A stretch of 64,000 nt of DNA from Amorphophallus konjac. Its lineage: Eukaryota > Streptophyta > Magnoliopsida > Alismatales > Araceae. The DNA lies in NCBI GenBank assembly GCA_022559845.1, contig CM040125.1, positions 291,634,200 to 291,698,199 on the forward strand, given 5' to 3'. The position numbers and the translations under genes were made by a program. The notes under the pieces were generated by a model. That model was not told where the DNA came from. It saw only the letters and a list, made by a program, of their open reading frames with translations, and did no database searches. Numbering within the stretch: the first letter of the stretch is position 1; each line of letters begins with the position of its first letter. Positions 12,101-22,800 of the stretch are shown here, piece by piece.

Positions 12101-12172
12101 ATCGCGTCCCTTGGCATTTGCTTCCTCCGGAACCTCCGGACCCTCCATCTTTCTTCCGATTCATCTTTCTAA
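9107..12172 (+). CDS. Element B: 1021-aa proline-rich ORF, function unknown
   Basis: The frame opens at ATG 9107, the first good start after the leader, and runs 3066 bp. Residues 1-110 are Gln/His/Ser-rich with a likely helix (DEKVSQIIHALDHL then QQIQALKAAV). Residues about 113-180 are five or six copies of a PPSNSIRVAHHP-like unit. A short predicted helix (LLDKITLMEEQLKRV) and an acidic segment (DDYDFGISSNQEPTIEES) follow, then long Pro/Ser/Thr-rich stretches. After about residue 720 the sequence is the translation of a DNA repeat whose natural frame reads PPEPPDF...GHRAPF; there the frame slips between repeat copies. No zinc knuckle, protease or RT motif is present. It could be a replaced or degenerate Gag, or an Ogre-type extra ORF; neither is shown. 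Confidence 0.6.
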   Translation: MAYHKQNNMFNSIHEDAQPCTSYSPQFQHIHQNSHHSFKGPRPHSYGHARPMGNVQSNGPSTQFRTTTSSGSSRPNDEKVSQIIHALDHLTPQQIQALKAAVEGTSHASLPPSNSIWVAHHPPPSNSIRVAHHPSPSNSTRVAHHPPPPSNPDRVAHYPSPPVHSTRVAHHPPPSIPPPSRPQGPFIHCNPAHPGSSTGRPINPPPRPFYTAPPPSRPCQPSVVQVTPLQQTLLDKITLMEEQLKRVTAPPIPVNPLHAFLDDITKMEKEWKDRGDDYDFGISSNQEPTIEESKAVYDDDEAPQAPLPSFLNFPLPPQSFDNPPAQDETIPDPTPIYETNWCYDDGSILQSPTPAHCKSPPILNTAYITPPPVTPLTSATLASPKPSTIKPPPVKPSTSTPSASINYTIKPSPISLPLPLPQPSIIPLKPTLPIPPFNPLPLPVANPEQDPPLFAPEPIPTASEQREKLDVFEPPLTLTHLPTLSIMPPPFMEPSASASPPLTTRNGGPSTSTGAEDNQEPGSKDLAVPFKMQEFICRMPIRVIVPITAEEVKSPPCRALMPSKGRAGHPLFQFPNSEFIIPYKGRMPILLNFPYIPHSMGNTMLPVPTLQLPHIVDLYLQRGLPLIEAPFIGPIDCILSLPWRGSYLDAERPSAISSTFLSITSFPWAIPRVRRRISSSRPSYSPYSLHLIAFAHSLHSSHPSHCMHLHLLLHGFPNPYLPRLPVPPDIPHFPSYSYSSFCPLSLGHRVPFPAISLEPPGVLFLLFRHRALSDSIPPEPPDFPFGHDVPLHLFFSFLLWNLRTFPLGTTPLSTFFIYFLRHLRIFRTSHLIHLHLFIHYPWGIASLFLLSPWNLQEFYPSSLGISPFLILFLRNLRTFPSGIAPLSILLLRNLQILHLILSIFSPDTTPLSIFSLLISFLRNLRTYLSGIAPLSRLFLQNLRILRFILSILFPGMTPLSISSLRNLRTFPSGTTPLSTFSFLISFLRNLRIFLSSLGIASLGICFLRNLRTLHLSSDSSF
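9445..9640 (+). repeat. Tandem repeat, about 39-45 bp unit, five copies, inside B ORF
   Basis: Each unit contains a sequence like ccaattctattcgggtggcc followed by catcacccacctcc. The units encode PSNSIRVAHHPP-like peptides, and length differences between copies keep the reading frame. Confidence 0.85.
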
Positions 12173-12330
12173 TCTTCCTGAACATCACATCCTTCATTTT
12201 TTTCTTCCTTTTTCATCATCTTTTTCCCTATTTCATCTCAGGGCATCGCGTCCCTTCTTTTGTCATCCCTCCGGAGCCTCCGGATGATTTCTCCTCTCAT
12301 GATTCTCCTCTGCCTCCGGACCCTCCGGAT
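11270..12330 (+). repeat. Imperfect tandem repeat with cctccggaacctccgga and gggcaycgcgcccc
   Basis: About 14 copies of cctccggaacctccgga (itself a near-duplicate of cctccgga) alternate with gggcatcgcgcccctttcc-like segments at irregular 45-100 bp intervals. The repeat lacks stops in at least two frames, which explains overlapping ORFs here (for example 10950-11714 and 12118-12471). Confidence 0.85.
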
Positions 12331-15167
12331 CCGCCTCTTTCTATCTACCAATTTCTTCTTCTAATTCCTCCTGATTCTGGGTCCGACCCAACTTCTTCCA
12401 CATCCACTGCCTTGGGCATCTACCCATTCTCCCATTACTTTCGAGGCTTTAGTCCTCACTCCACCTTCTAATTCTCCTCTCATTCTGTAGACTGTTCCAT
12501 GTGATCAGGGTCTCCGCGCCTTACTGAGGGAGTTCTAGCCCTCGCCTCTTTTCCTTTTCTCCTTATTCGTTTGAGTCTGGTCTTGGCACCACTCCTTCTT
12601 GTTAAGCCACTTTCAATCCTTTGCTTCCAATCCTTTAAACTGCCAAAGAGGACTATCCCACGATGATCAACCTCTCGCGGCAGCTGCTTTAACAAAGGAT
12701 GCAAGGTAACATATTGGCGTAAGTAAGCATTTATATGATATCATTACCTCATTACTTCACGCATGATTTTCAAAATGAAGTGCTTCCTAACAAGATTAAG
12801 AGGGTGTTTTAGATCTTTATCTTAGGCTTTTGTTAAATTAAATCATTGTTAAAAAGAGTCTTTAGGCTTGCTTATGCAGAACCTTGGTTAATAAGAACCC
12901 CGCGCTGGGAATTCAACATTCTCTCCCTGCTTGTTAAGATCAACCCTCAGCTGGGCATTCCACACACTTCACGGCGTCCTTAGCCGGCTCCTTTGGTAAA
13001 ACACCGTTGCTACCTTGGCCATGCCATGAGTATATCTGAAAGTCTTTTCTCTTCTTTACTCAGCTACGTGCAGGGGCAAGAGGTTGACGGATGAGATGAC
13101 CAACCTAGGTAATCCCCAATACGAGAGGAGTCTCAAATAGGGGCAGTCTTGACCCAAAATCAATATGAATTTCATGATATACATCTCGCCAAAAGGGCTA
13201 TTATGAAAATCAAGTCAGAATTTCGATAGAAGCAAGATTGTGAATTATGGCATGACAAGAGTGGCAAAGTCCCCGCAGGGAAAATCCTGGTCGTATGCAT
13301 GTCAAGGGTCTAAAAATCAAAGGCATAAAGCCCTGGCGCAACAGACTACCTCTTTGAAGGGAACACCTTGGAAGGAATTCAAGTCCCGATATCTCCCATC
13401 CTGCACAAAGCTTGTCACAATTATTCTTCTCTTTTCCCTCTAAGACCGAATGTTTCTCAGGTATGGCCTTGGTAGGGGCACCGTTGATCAAAGACGGTCG
13501 GTTATTGGCTGCCACTTTCAATGCACGTCCAGCTTTGGGCAGTTTTAGCGAAAAGGGAAGGAACAAGGACCCCTAGCCAGTGGTTCAAAACAACCCTTTG
13601 ATGCTGCATTAACAATGTCTAAGCCAAAATCCAAAAAAAAAATTGAATATTTCCCGATCAAAATCCCAACAAAAATTCAAAATATTTTCCAAAAATCTCC
13701 ATAAAAATTCAAATATTTTCAAAACTCATAAAAATTTGCATATTCCAAAACTCATAACAATTTGCATATTCCAAAAATCATAAAAATTTGCATTGTATTT
13801 TCTGATGGTGTTTTGCAGGAACAACTTTGCAGAGACCAAAAGCACGGGATGGGTCCTCTCTCTACTTATTACTATCAATCTATTGATTCTTCCCAATATT
13901 CTCATGACATGCCACCCAGGGGCATCATCTCCCTATATCATTCTGATTATCATATCTCATGATTATTCATCTCCAAATCTTTCAATCAACTCCTGCTCGT
14001 TTCATCTGATTACTCCGCCGATGGGCATTATCAGATCCTGATTATTTAACTCCAAAACTTGATTAGCCAGATTGTCATCCTCATGACAAACAACAAATAA
14101 TGATGCTTTGCTATGCCATGATTTGACTTATGCTGTTCATGATATATGCTATGATTGGTTGCTTTGATTCATGCTATGCATGCTATGATTAAATGCCTTA
14201 TTCATTGCTTGTTATATCTTGGCTAATGAATTTTTGAGCGCAGGAAGAGGCTCTTGGTCCCGCCGGCAGGGCATCATCACTCAAAGTCCCACGGTGCTTG
14301 CAGCTCATTTCTCAGTTCCCATGCTTATTGATATCACCATCTCCCTGTATGCATTCTACTATATGTTACATATGTTACTAGATTATATCAAGGACCTTGT
14401 GGCTTTGGTAAATCTGGAATTTGAGTTCCCCTTCATCAAAAATAATGATGATTCCAGAGAAGTCTTAGTCACACGGATAGATCGTTGAGCCGTCCAAGAC
14501 TGGAGACGATGGTTCCTTTTTATGAGTTGGTGCGTGGATAAACGGGCTTCGGCTTAGTATCAGCTCGTGAAATCGGCTTCTTGACCCAGTCTTGGCAGCT
14601 TAGCAATATTATCCTTGATTATCTTATATTTTCATTTGATTTAATTTTTCCTTTTAAACCCAGCATGCATTCATGTAGGAATTTGAAACAATTGTTGAAA
14701 AATCATTCTGATGAGCTGACTTTGAGGGTTGAAGTTAATCTTAATCTTTCCAGATATGAGATATTTCATGCCGGATTGAATCTTCAGTTCGTTTTGTTGC
14801 TGTTTTGGGTGATTTTCTCGAAAGCTCCTTGTTTGGATTTTTATCATCTTATTTCAATCATTTCCTTTGATCCACCTTGGCTGCAGCACGTCCACTGGCT
14901 GGTAACCGCTCCCCAATGGTGAAACTTACAGGTTTGTGACCTGGGGTACTTCCACCGCGCTGAAAGTTGATCATTTATTTTATCTCCTTCGTGCACCGCG
15001 TGCACAACTCCCCTTTTATCCAAACATTGTTGATTTCATTGAATTTCTCGAGATTGCTTCATCTCGAGCTTTTGATTTCAATTCTCATCAAGTGATGTTG
15101 ATTGCGTGTCTCATCACAGATTGGCATCTACTTTTCAGTTTGCTCTGCTCCCTTGCAAAGCAGGCGC
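12173..15167 (+). other. Element B 3' non-coding region
   Basis: No domain is recognised in any frame. About 13640-13800 is AT-rich with repeated caaaactcataaaaatttgc units, followed by tgatggtgttttgcagg, which looks like a 3' splice site. The rest shows only short unconvincing ORFs. Confidence 0.6.
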
Positions 15168-15181
15168 CAAGGCGGGGCAGC
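15168..15181 (+). promoter_or_regulatory. Element B polypurine tract
   Basis: caaggcggggcagc lies directly before TGTAGACACG of the 3' LTR. It is G-rich and ends in cagc, as is common in Tat-type elements. Confidence 0.75.
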
Positions 15182-16822
15182 TGTAGACACGCCAAAATTG
15201 ACGTTACTATGAGTACATCTCATATTACCTTGTAATGCCCCAATTTGACCCTCAAATTACCTCTGTTTGAGTGGTTGTTTTCACTTTTCTTGGATTTCTC
15301 CCTTTTCTTATTTTTTTTCTATTTTTCTGGATTTTTCTGGATTTTCTGGGCATTTTTCTCTATTTTTATATATTTTCAGAAATAACGACTTGATGTGGGG
15401 TGTCTTTTAAATAACGGCTTAGACTTGGGCGTTTCTAAAAAAATTGACGACTATAGCGGAGGGCGTCCATTCTTTCAAATTTCTATTTTTCTGGATTTTT
15501 TTAAAAATTTTTCAAAATTTTTTAAGAATTAACGACCTATCATAAGACGTTATTTTGAATTTGAATGGAATAAAATAATCAAAAGTTGAATTCACGACTT
15601 ATGCACGATCGTCACTTTTCAAATTGATTTTTTTAATATTATTTTCAACCTCATTCCAGAGGTGATTTGGTGGCCTTCCGGGTGTCAGAAAAATTCGTAA
15701 AAATAGTCATTGGAATCAGCACATTGAGATGCACCTCCACCTAAAAAATGGGAAAATAATATTGAGAAATGAAAAATAACCCTATTTTGAATATTTTGAA
15801 TTAACGTCCTTATCTAAGTCGTGTTTTTAATAACGCCTTCTGGTAGGTCGTCAATTCTTGAATTGACGCCCTTGTTCAGGTCGTGTTTCACCTTTCGGGT
15901 TCTAAACGAACGCAGCCCTTTCCCAGAGAGTCCCTGCTTCGTTCGGTCACCTTGCCCATTCTTATCCTTCCCTCCTTGGGCTCTTGCCCATTCTTATCCT
16001 TCCCTCCTTGGGCTCTTGCCCATTCTTATCCTTCTATCTATGTGATTCGATCCTATTAATAGAGCTTAGTGGCTCTGTTATTTTTTTTGGGACCCTCCCT
16101 CTTTTCCTCCGACGTTCTTCCCCATTTTTTTTTCTGTTTTCCTATTTCTTCTTCTCTTTTTTTTTCACGCAGGCAGAGGTTGCTGCTGCTGCTTTTTGGC
16201 TTAGGAGAAGCCTTTGAGCGTCCTGTGCATCATCTCTTAGGAGTCTTCCTCCTCATCGCGCATTCAAAGCCAAACAGTCACAGGCTCCTCTTGCTGTTTA
16301 TTTTGCTTTTGTTTTATTCATATGTGCATGCATCCTGCATCCCTTCACTGTTAATTCAAATCACTCAACCACGTTGAGTATCTTCTCTAGTGCATCTTTT
16401 GCACTCTTTACGTTTATATCACATCAAACATTCATATTCCCACACCCTTTTGCATAGGGGTTTAAGGGCAAACACCCGTAAGGTGTGTTCTACTCCATAT
16501 CTTCATGCTCATATTTTTATTAAGGATTTGATGCTACACTCACCATATTTCTAATTCAATTTCTTTATTGGTGTTTGTTGATTTTGCAAGGGTAATCAAA
16601 TTGAGAAGAACTCTCTTCATCGGTCGGCCGATCTAGAAGAGAAAGGAGCACTCACAATCCCCGCATTCAAGGTATTTTTCGCGATCCCTCCATGTTTATT
16701 ATTTGTTATATCTTTTGAGGCCTCGTGTCTCTGGCGATCACATCTCCATATTTGCACCTCGTGCATGCTTATTCCTTTATTTTTTTCTTCTTTGTTTCTA
16801 AGTGGATTTCTTAGGATCTACA
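15182..16822 (+). repeat. Element B 3' LTR
   Basis: It is 1641 bp, TGTAGACACG...GATCTACA. It aligns along its whole length with 6365-7942 but with many substitutions and indels. The conserved stretches include cacacccttttgcatagggg, a caagggtaat segment, the cggccgat segment and ctctggcgatcaca. It contains ACGCC/GGCGT words near 15400-15500 and 15800-15890. Confidence 0.9.
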
Positions 16823-17323
16823 CCAAGGCGCTAACACACCAGGGCGCTAATTCTTGTTTTGACGCCCTACCCAGGAGTCGTCAATTTCATATAAATTGAT
16901 AATTACCCATGTTTAAAATTCTATATCTATGAAACCATGAACCTAATTTAATGCATGTTCATCCTGATTGAATCTTGCTATTTTTCTGGCCCTGACCGTG
17001 TACCTATTTCCTGAAAATTTAATATCTAAAATTTAGAAAATTATTGAATTAATGACCTGCACAAAGGCGTTTCTTATTGAACCGACGCCCCAGATCAGGG
17101 CACAAATTGAAAGGTAACGCCCCTGACCAGGGCGCGTTTTTGTTAAATTCCATAATATTAGAAATTTTGGTAAAATAGAAATAAAGAATGGACGACTGCT
17201 GTATACGTCGTCAAATTGTGAATAAACGCCCCTGAGAAAGGCGTTAATTGGATAATTAATGACTTAGTTTAAGTCGCTATTTTCTGTATTACTGTTTTAC
17301 ACTGATTACTGTCAACCGAAGGG

Positions 17324-17324
<1 letters not shown>

Positions 17325-17365
<41 letters not shown>
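17325..17365 (+). repeat. (TA)n microsatellite
   Basis: About 41 bp of pure alternating TA inside the A LTR. Confidence 0.97.
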
Positions 17366-17367
<2 letters not shown>

Positions 17368-17683
17368 GCACTATATTCCAGTCCGTGAATATAGTCCCAC
17401 GTTTCATGATGATTTATCGTTTACCCACTAATTCTCATTGACATACAAGCTCTCCATTGGACATTCCGTTCCTTTGGACTAGCGAGTTAGTCATAGAGAC
17501 CTGCGTAAGTCTCCTCGCAGCCTTGGATTCCCTCAAGGCCGACTGAGCTGGTTGTACCATAAAAACCCATTACACTATTTTGCCATGTCACTCTAAAGAA
17601 ACATGGTATACCGGCCCTCATGTTATGCAAAGTGTGTATCATGAGAATTCTCTTAATGGGATGAGGTTATCATGCCATTTGAT

Positions 17684-17790
17684 GCTGTTCTTGTAAACCC
17701 CAATTCTATATCAACATTGTTATGATGTTCTTGTAAACCCCAATTCTATATTAAACTTGATGTTCTTGTGGACCTCAATTCTATATAAAG
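17684..17790 (+). repeat. Three-copy tandem repeat, about 35-41 bp unit
   Basis: The units begin tgttcttgtaaaccccaatt (third copy tgttcttgtggacctcaatt) and end ctatat plus a variable tail. Confidence 0.85.
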
Positions 17791-18781
17791 AATGTCCATA
17801 CTTGTTTGTCATGGTACCCAAGTTAGGGAACCAATTCCACCTAGTTTTATCGATAATCGTGATTGTATCGTTATTATCGCCATTCTATGTCAAGTGTCAT
17901 TTTTTGGACTCTACTCTATCCAAGTTTACCCTACATGTCTACAAGCTTTATTCTTGAAATTTCATATTAGCTATACACAAAAGTGGATGTTAAAATACAT
18001 GATTAATGCCTGCGCATATAGGGCCCGATCTGGTCCTGGGAGGAGCACCCGAAAGTACTTGTGCCCATGGGAGTTGATTGATCACGGTATTGGCATTATA
18101 CCGAAGTGCATGACTAGCTTGATTGAACATTCCACAAATCTTGTACTTGTACTTGACTTGATATTACATGACTTGCGTGACCCGAAAAAGGGTAATTTCA
18201 TACTTGCGTGCTTGAACGTGATAGCCAAATTCCAACATGACATGATGAATACACTTGCTTGAATATCTTGATATCTTTTGATATAAGTTCTTGAAAGTTC
18301 ATGACTAGTTCTCGTCGCTATCTTATTTTTATACACTCTCTCTATCTTGTCGTTTTATGCGAGCATGCATAGCTATAGTGCATTCATGAAAGATGTAATT
18401 ACTTAAACCCATTGCTAGTTCTTGAGATATAATTTCCTACTGAGCGTTCGCTCACCTAGTGTTTCCCTACTTTTCAGGTAAGTCCGACGATGAGGGAACT
18501 CAAACGGATGGGGAAAATCAAGAGTGAAAGAGATAGAGCTTCTTCCGTGTTATCTAGTCTTTTTCATGTTTTCTTGAGTCAACCTTATATTTTTCCCTTT
18601 ATTTTAGTTAGTACTTCAAGGGTTTGTAATAGACATATTATTATGAAGGAATAAAGGATTGGGTTATCTTTACTTTTGCGCATCTCTGATTTTGGTGTCG
18701 AATACACTAATACTCTGATTGACATGATTGATATAAACTCGTCACGCGTCTCCGGGTATCTTCCGCTCTCGGGGCGTGACA

Positions 18782-19510
18782 TGGGATCTTATGATCCATC
18801 GACCCAATGCCTAGCATTTATGGGGCCCGGTCTGGTCCTGGGAGGAGCGCCCGAAAGTACTTGTGCCCATGGGAGTTAATTGACCACAGTGTGACATTGC
18901 ACCGAAGTGCATGACTTGCTAGATTTTTACGGCATTCCACTGTTCGAACTTGTTACTTGTTTACTTGAAAATTACATGAATTACTTGACTTACGTGAAAT
19001 GGCCAATTACATGAAATTCTTTACTTGTTCAAAGTCATTACTTGGAAATTCATCTTCATATCGTGTTATCTCAATTACTTGAAAATTCCATTCATTATTT
19101 AAACACTTCTCGATTTACTTGGAATAATGTCTAAAATGATAAATATTTAAAGATTGCCTGATTATAGAGATATAAAATCATACTAAGCTTTTAGCTCACC
19201 CTACGTTTTGGTTAAATTGTTACAGGAAATGAAAATGAACAAGGGAATGGACAAGAGTGAGAGAGTGATTTTCCTTTTTACTTAGGTTTATGTAGGTCAT
19301 TGGTGTTTTTAGAAGAATGATGTATTTTGGATTGAAAGTTATAATTCGCCTTTATGGCTTATGAATTAGCAATGTAAACTTCATTTTGATGGAATAAAAG
19401 TATCATTTTCCCATTAATTTCTGTCTTTAGAAATGAAATTGTACATGCTCTGATCGACATGCTTGTTTACGACTAGTTCGCATCCCGATATTCCGCGTCG
19501 GGGCGTGACA
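18782..19510 (+). repeat. LTR K, 3' part (Tekay-type, related to A)
   Basis: Starting right after A, this segment resembles the last part of A's LTR: tctggtcctgggaggagcgc, cccgaaagtacttgtgccca, the gaagtgcatgact segment, and an end cggggcgtgaca at 19510. It is too diverged to be the same family copy. A is therefore inserted into K, whose 5' part lies left of the window. D's LTR resumes at 19511, so K (a solo LTR or the 3' LTR of a full element) is inserted into D, with gcgat at 19511-19515 as the expected target copy. Confidence 0.8.
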
Positions 19511-19831
19511 GCGATAGACCGTCATTTGGTGTTTATTTAAAAAAATTTGGATTTTCTTATTATCTCCAACTTATCCCATTAATTGACCTATTTATCCCAT
19601 TTTAAATCCATAAATTACCCAATTTACATTTCTAGTAATGGACTTGGGTCAAAAAGCCATAGAATTGAGTCTTTGGGTCTATTTGAATTGGGCTTAGCCC
19701 TTTGGTTAATATAGGTCCTTTAAATTGATTTAATTAACCCTTAATTCATTTAAGTAGTCCATAAGTCTTTTTAAATGCTTAATAGTCATATTTAATCCCA
19801 GAAAATTTTTAGGAAATTCTCGGGCGTTACA
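19511..19831 (-). repeat. Element D 3' LTR, first 321 bp
   Basis: On the minus strand it starts TGTAACGCCCGAGAATTTCC. It matches 60589-60909 closely, including tttggtgtttatt and aatcccagaaaatt read on the plus strand. It is cut at 19510/19511 by the end of LTR K. Confidence 0.9.
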
Positions 19832-19850
19832 CCCTACCCCACTTAAAAAG
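19832..19850 (-). promoter_or_regulatory. Element D polypurine tract
   Basis: The minus strand reads ctttttaagtggggtaggg immediately before the LTR start, the same tract type as in A and C. Confidence 0.88.
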
Positions 19851-19879
19851 AATTTGGTCCCCAAATTCATTGCATGAGT

Positions 19880-22800
19880 TTTTAGGGAGAGTATACTTAC
19901 AATCAAATACCTTCGGAAATCTTTTGCGCATAGCTCCTTCCGTTTCCCATGTCGCCTCGTGTGGCCAAGATTTGTGCCATTGTACTTTGACCATGTGAAT
20001 AGTTTTATTCCGAAGTTGACGTACTTCTGGATCAATTATTTTGATTAACTTTTGCTCGTATGTCAAATCCCTTTCAATCTCCAAGTTGTCATAGCTTATA
20101 GCGTGGAATGGATCAGGGACGTACCTTTTGAGCATTGAGACATTAAATACATCGTGGACTCCAGCTAATTGAGGAGGCAAGGCAATCCGGTATGTGACCT
20201 CGCCAACCCTTTCGAGAATTTCAAAGGGGCCGATGAATCTTGGAGTTAGCTTGCCTTTAATGCCGAACCATCGAATACCTCGATCCGGAGAAACCTTAAG
20301 AAACACATGGTCTCCTACTTGGAATTCCAGATCACGCCTTCAATTATCAGCATATGATTTCTATTTATCTTGAGCTATATGAAGTCTCTCTCGAATGAGC
20401 TTGACCTTCTCGGTAGTATCTCGAATGATTTCTAGACCTAAAAGTTACCTTTCTCTAACTTAATTCTAGCATATTGGTGAGCGGCAGCTTCTTCCATATA
20501 GTGCCTCGAATGGCGCCATTTGAATACTAGCTTGGTAACTATTATTGTAGGCAAATTCAACTAGAGGCAAGTGATCATGCAAACTCTCACCGAAATCAAT
20601 AACACATGCCCTGAGCATATCTTCCACCACTTGATTTATCCTTTCAATTTGATAATCAATTTGTGGGTGGAAAGCAGTGCTAAAATTGAGTCGGGTCCCT
20701 AATGAATGTTGTAGACCCTTCCAGCATTGAGATGTTAATCGAGGGTCTCGATCGGAGATAATGGTCACAGGGACACAGTGTAACTTGACAATCTCCTTCA
20801 TGTATAATTCTGCTAGAATATCCACAGACCATCGACTTTTTATAGGTAGAAAGTGTGTTGATTTAGTCAATCGGTCTATGATCACCCATATACCATCGTG
20901 TCCACCTTTTGTCTTAGGTAAACCCATGATGAAATCCATCCCTATGCTTTTCCACTTCTATTCGAGAATTTTCAAGGGATGTAGTTTACCAGCGGGCTTT
21001 TGATGTTCTACCTTAACTCGCTGACAAGTGAGGTAGCGAGATACAAAGTCCGCTATCTCTCTCTTCATGTTGGGCCACCAAAAATTCCTTTTCAGGTCTT
21101 GGTACATCTTGGTAGCACCGGGGTGAATAGCATATCTTGATTTATGAGCTTCTTCCATGATCAATTTCTTAGTGTCGGCATGATCTGGTATACAGATTCG
21201 ATCTTTGAATAATAACCTTTCATCGATTGAGATAGAGAACTCCGACCTTTGATCAATATTAACCCTGATCTCCATTAATGTGGGGTCATTTTCCTGTAGT
21301 TTGGCTAGATCTTCAATCAGTGTAGGTTGTGACCGGATATTAGCAATAATACCCTTTTCTTCTTCTGCATCCACATCTAGGTTCAAATGAGTAAAATCCT
21401 CTATAAGATAAGTCATACCTTTCCTGAGGCTTGCTAGAGTTGCCATTGGTCTTCTACTAAGAGCGTCAACTATGGCATTTACTTTGCCTAGATGATACTG
21501 AATAGAGAAGTCGAAGTCGTTAAGGTACTCCTACCATCTTCTTTGTCTCATGTTAAGTTCCTTTTGAATAAAAAGGTATTTTAGACTTTTGTGGTCCGAG
21601 AATATAGTGAATTTCTCCCCATAAAGGTAATGTCGCCAGATTTTTAAAGCCAAGATAACAGCAACCCATTCTAGATCGTGGACGGGGTAGTTCTCTTCAT
21701 GACGCTTCAATTACCGTGAAGCATAACATATCGCCTTGCCATGTTGCATAAGGACGCACCCGAGGCTAATGCCAGATGCATCCGTGTAGACTTCAAATCC
21801 ACCACCTTCAACAGGTAGTGCCAAGATAGGGGCAGTGGTTAAATGATCTTTAAGGGTTAGAAAACTCTTTTCGTAATCCTTCGTCCATATGAAGGGATTT
21901 TCCTTTCTTGTAAGCCTAGTCAAAGGGACGATGATCTTGGAGAAATCCTTGATGAATCACCTATAATAGCCAGCCAAATCGATAAAACTCCTAACTTCGG
22001 ATACGGTCGTTGGTCGGCTCCAGTTCTTCACAGCTTCCACTTTTGAAGGATCAACAGTGATACCTTCTTTTGAAATGATATGGCAAAGGAAAGAGGCCTC
22101 CTTTAGCCAGAACTCGCACTTGCTAAGCTTTGCATATAGTTGGTGTTCTTTCAAGATTTTCAAAGCTATTCTTAAGTGTTCCTCATGTTCCTCCTTTGTC
22201 TTGGAATAAATAAGAATATCATCGATGAAAACGACCACATATTGGTCAAGATAGGGCCTGGAAATATTGTTCATGAGTTGCATAAATGCTGCGGGGGCGT
22301 TGGTTAACCCGAACAATATTACAACGAACTCATAATGTCCATATCTACTCCGGAAAGCAGACTTGTAGATGTCTTCATGTTTAATCTTGAATTGATAGTA
22401 GCCCGACCTAAGGTCAATCTTGGAGAAATATTCTGCTCCAGAAATTTGATCAAATAGCTCATCGATACGTGACAACGGATATTTGTTCTTGATGGTGAGT
22501 TGATTAAGTCACCGGTAGTTGATGCACAGCCTGAGGGATCCATCCTTATTTTTAACGAACAGAACCAGCGCACCCCAAGAAGATGTGCTGGGTCAAATAA
22601 AACCCTTGTCTAATAGCTCTTGGAGTTGCTTCTTAAGTTCTCTGAGTTCTATAGGGGACATCCTATAGGGAACTATTGAAATAGGTGCTGCTCCCGGTAT
22701 GAGTTCAATGGAGAAGTTTATTTCCCTTTCGGGCGGTAAACTGTGTAAATCCGAAGGAAATACATCGGGGAACTCTTTGATAATAGGAATTTCGTCTATG

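Larger units (their letters stand above)
6365..16822 (+). mobile_element. Element B: large LTR retrotransposon without pol (LARD-like, Tat/Ogre-like ends)
   Basis: Both LTRs start TGTAGACACG (6365 and 15182) and end GATCTACA (7942 and 16822). A primer-site-like sequence follows the first and a polypurine tract precedes the second. The internal 7.2 kb holds one long ORF and no recognisable protease, RT, RNase H or integrase in any frame, so B must have moved with enzymes from another element. The TGTAGACAC start and GGGGCAGC tract resemble Tat/Ogre elements; this is inference. Flanking target copies are ccagg (6360-6364) and ccaag (16823-16827), a 4/5 match. The two LTRs differ heavily (many indels, of the order of 20% in the part compared), although the host element A is young. 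Confidence 0.88.
1..18781 (+). mobile_element. Element A: Tekay/Del-type Ty3/gypsy chromovirus, 5' LTR cut by window edge
   Basis: Order seen: end of the 5' LTR (1-701), primer-binding site (709), broken gag, long gag-pol ORF to 5214, polypurine tract, 3' LTR from 5288. The 3' LTR is split by element B and resumes to 18781. Bases 1-701 match 18081-18781 without indels and with about 9 substitutions by eye (about 1.3%), so A is a young insertion. Tekay assignment rests on the domain order, the C-terminal chromodomain, the initiator-Met primer site and the long LTR (about 3.0 kb without B). A lies inside another Tekay-type LTR (K), which resumes at 18782. The left target duplication is outside the window; tggga at 18782-18786 is the expected right copy. 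Confidence 0.93.
16823..18781 (+). repeat. Element A 3' LTR, second part
   Basis: The LTR resumes after B with ccaag (the imperfect target copy). It contains more ACGCCC/GGGCGT words (about 16826-17280), a (TA)n microsatellite at 17325-17365, the conserved block around GTAAGT at 17505-17510, and three copies of a tgttcttgtaaaccccaatt unit at about 17684-17790. It ends cggggcgtgaca at 18781. The last 701 bp match the 5' LTR. An AATAAA lies near 18650. Confidence 0.93.
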
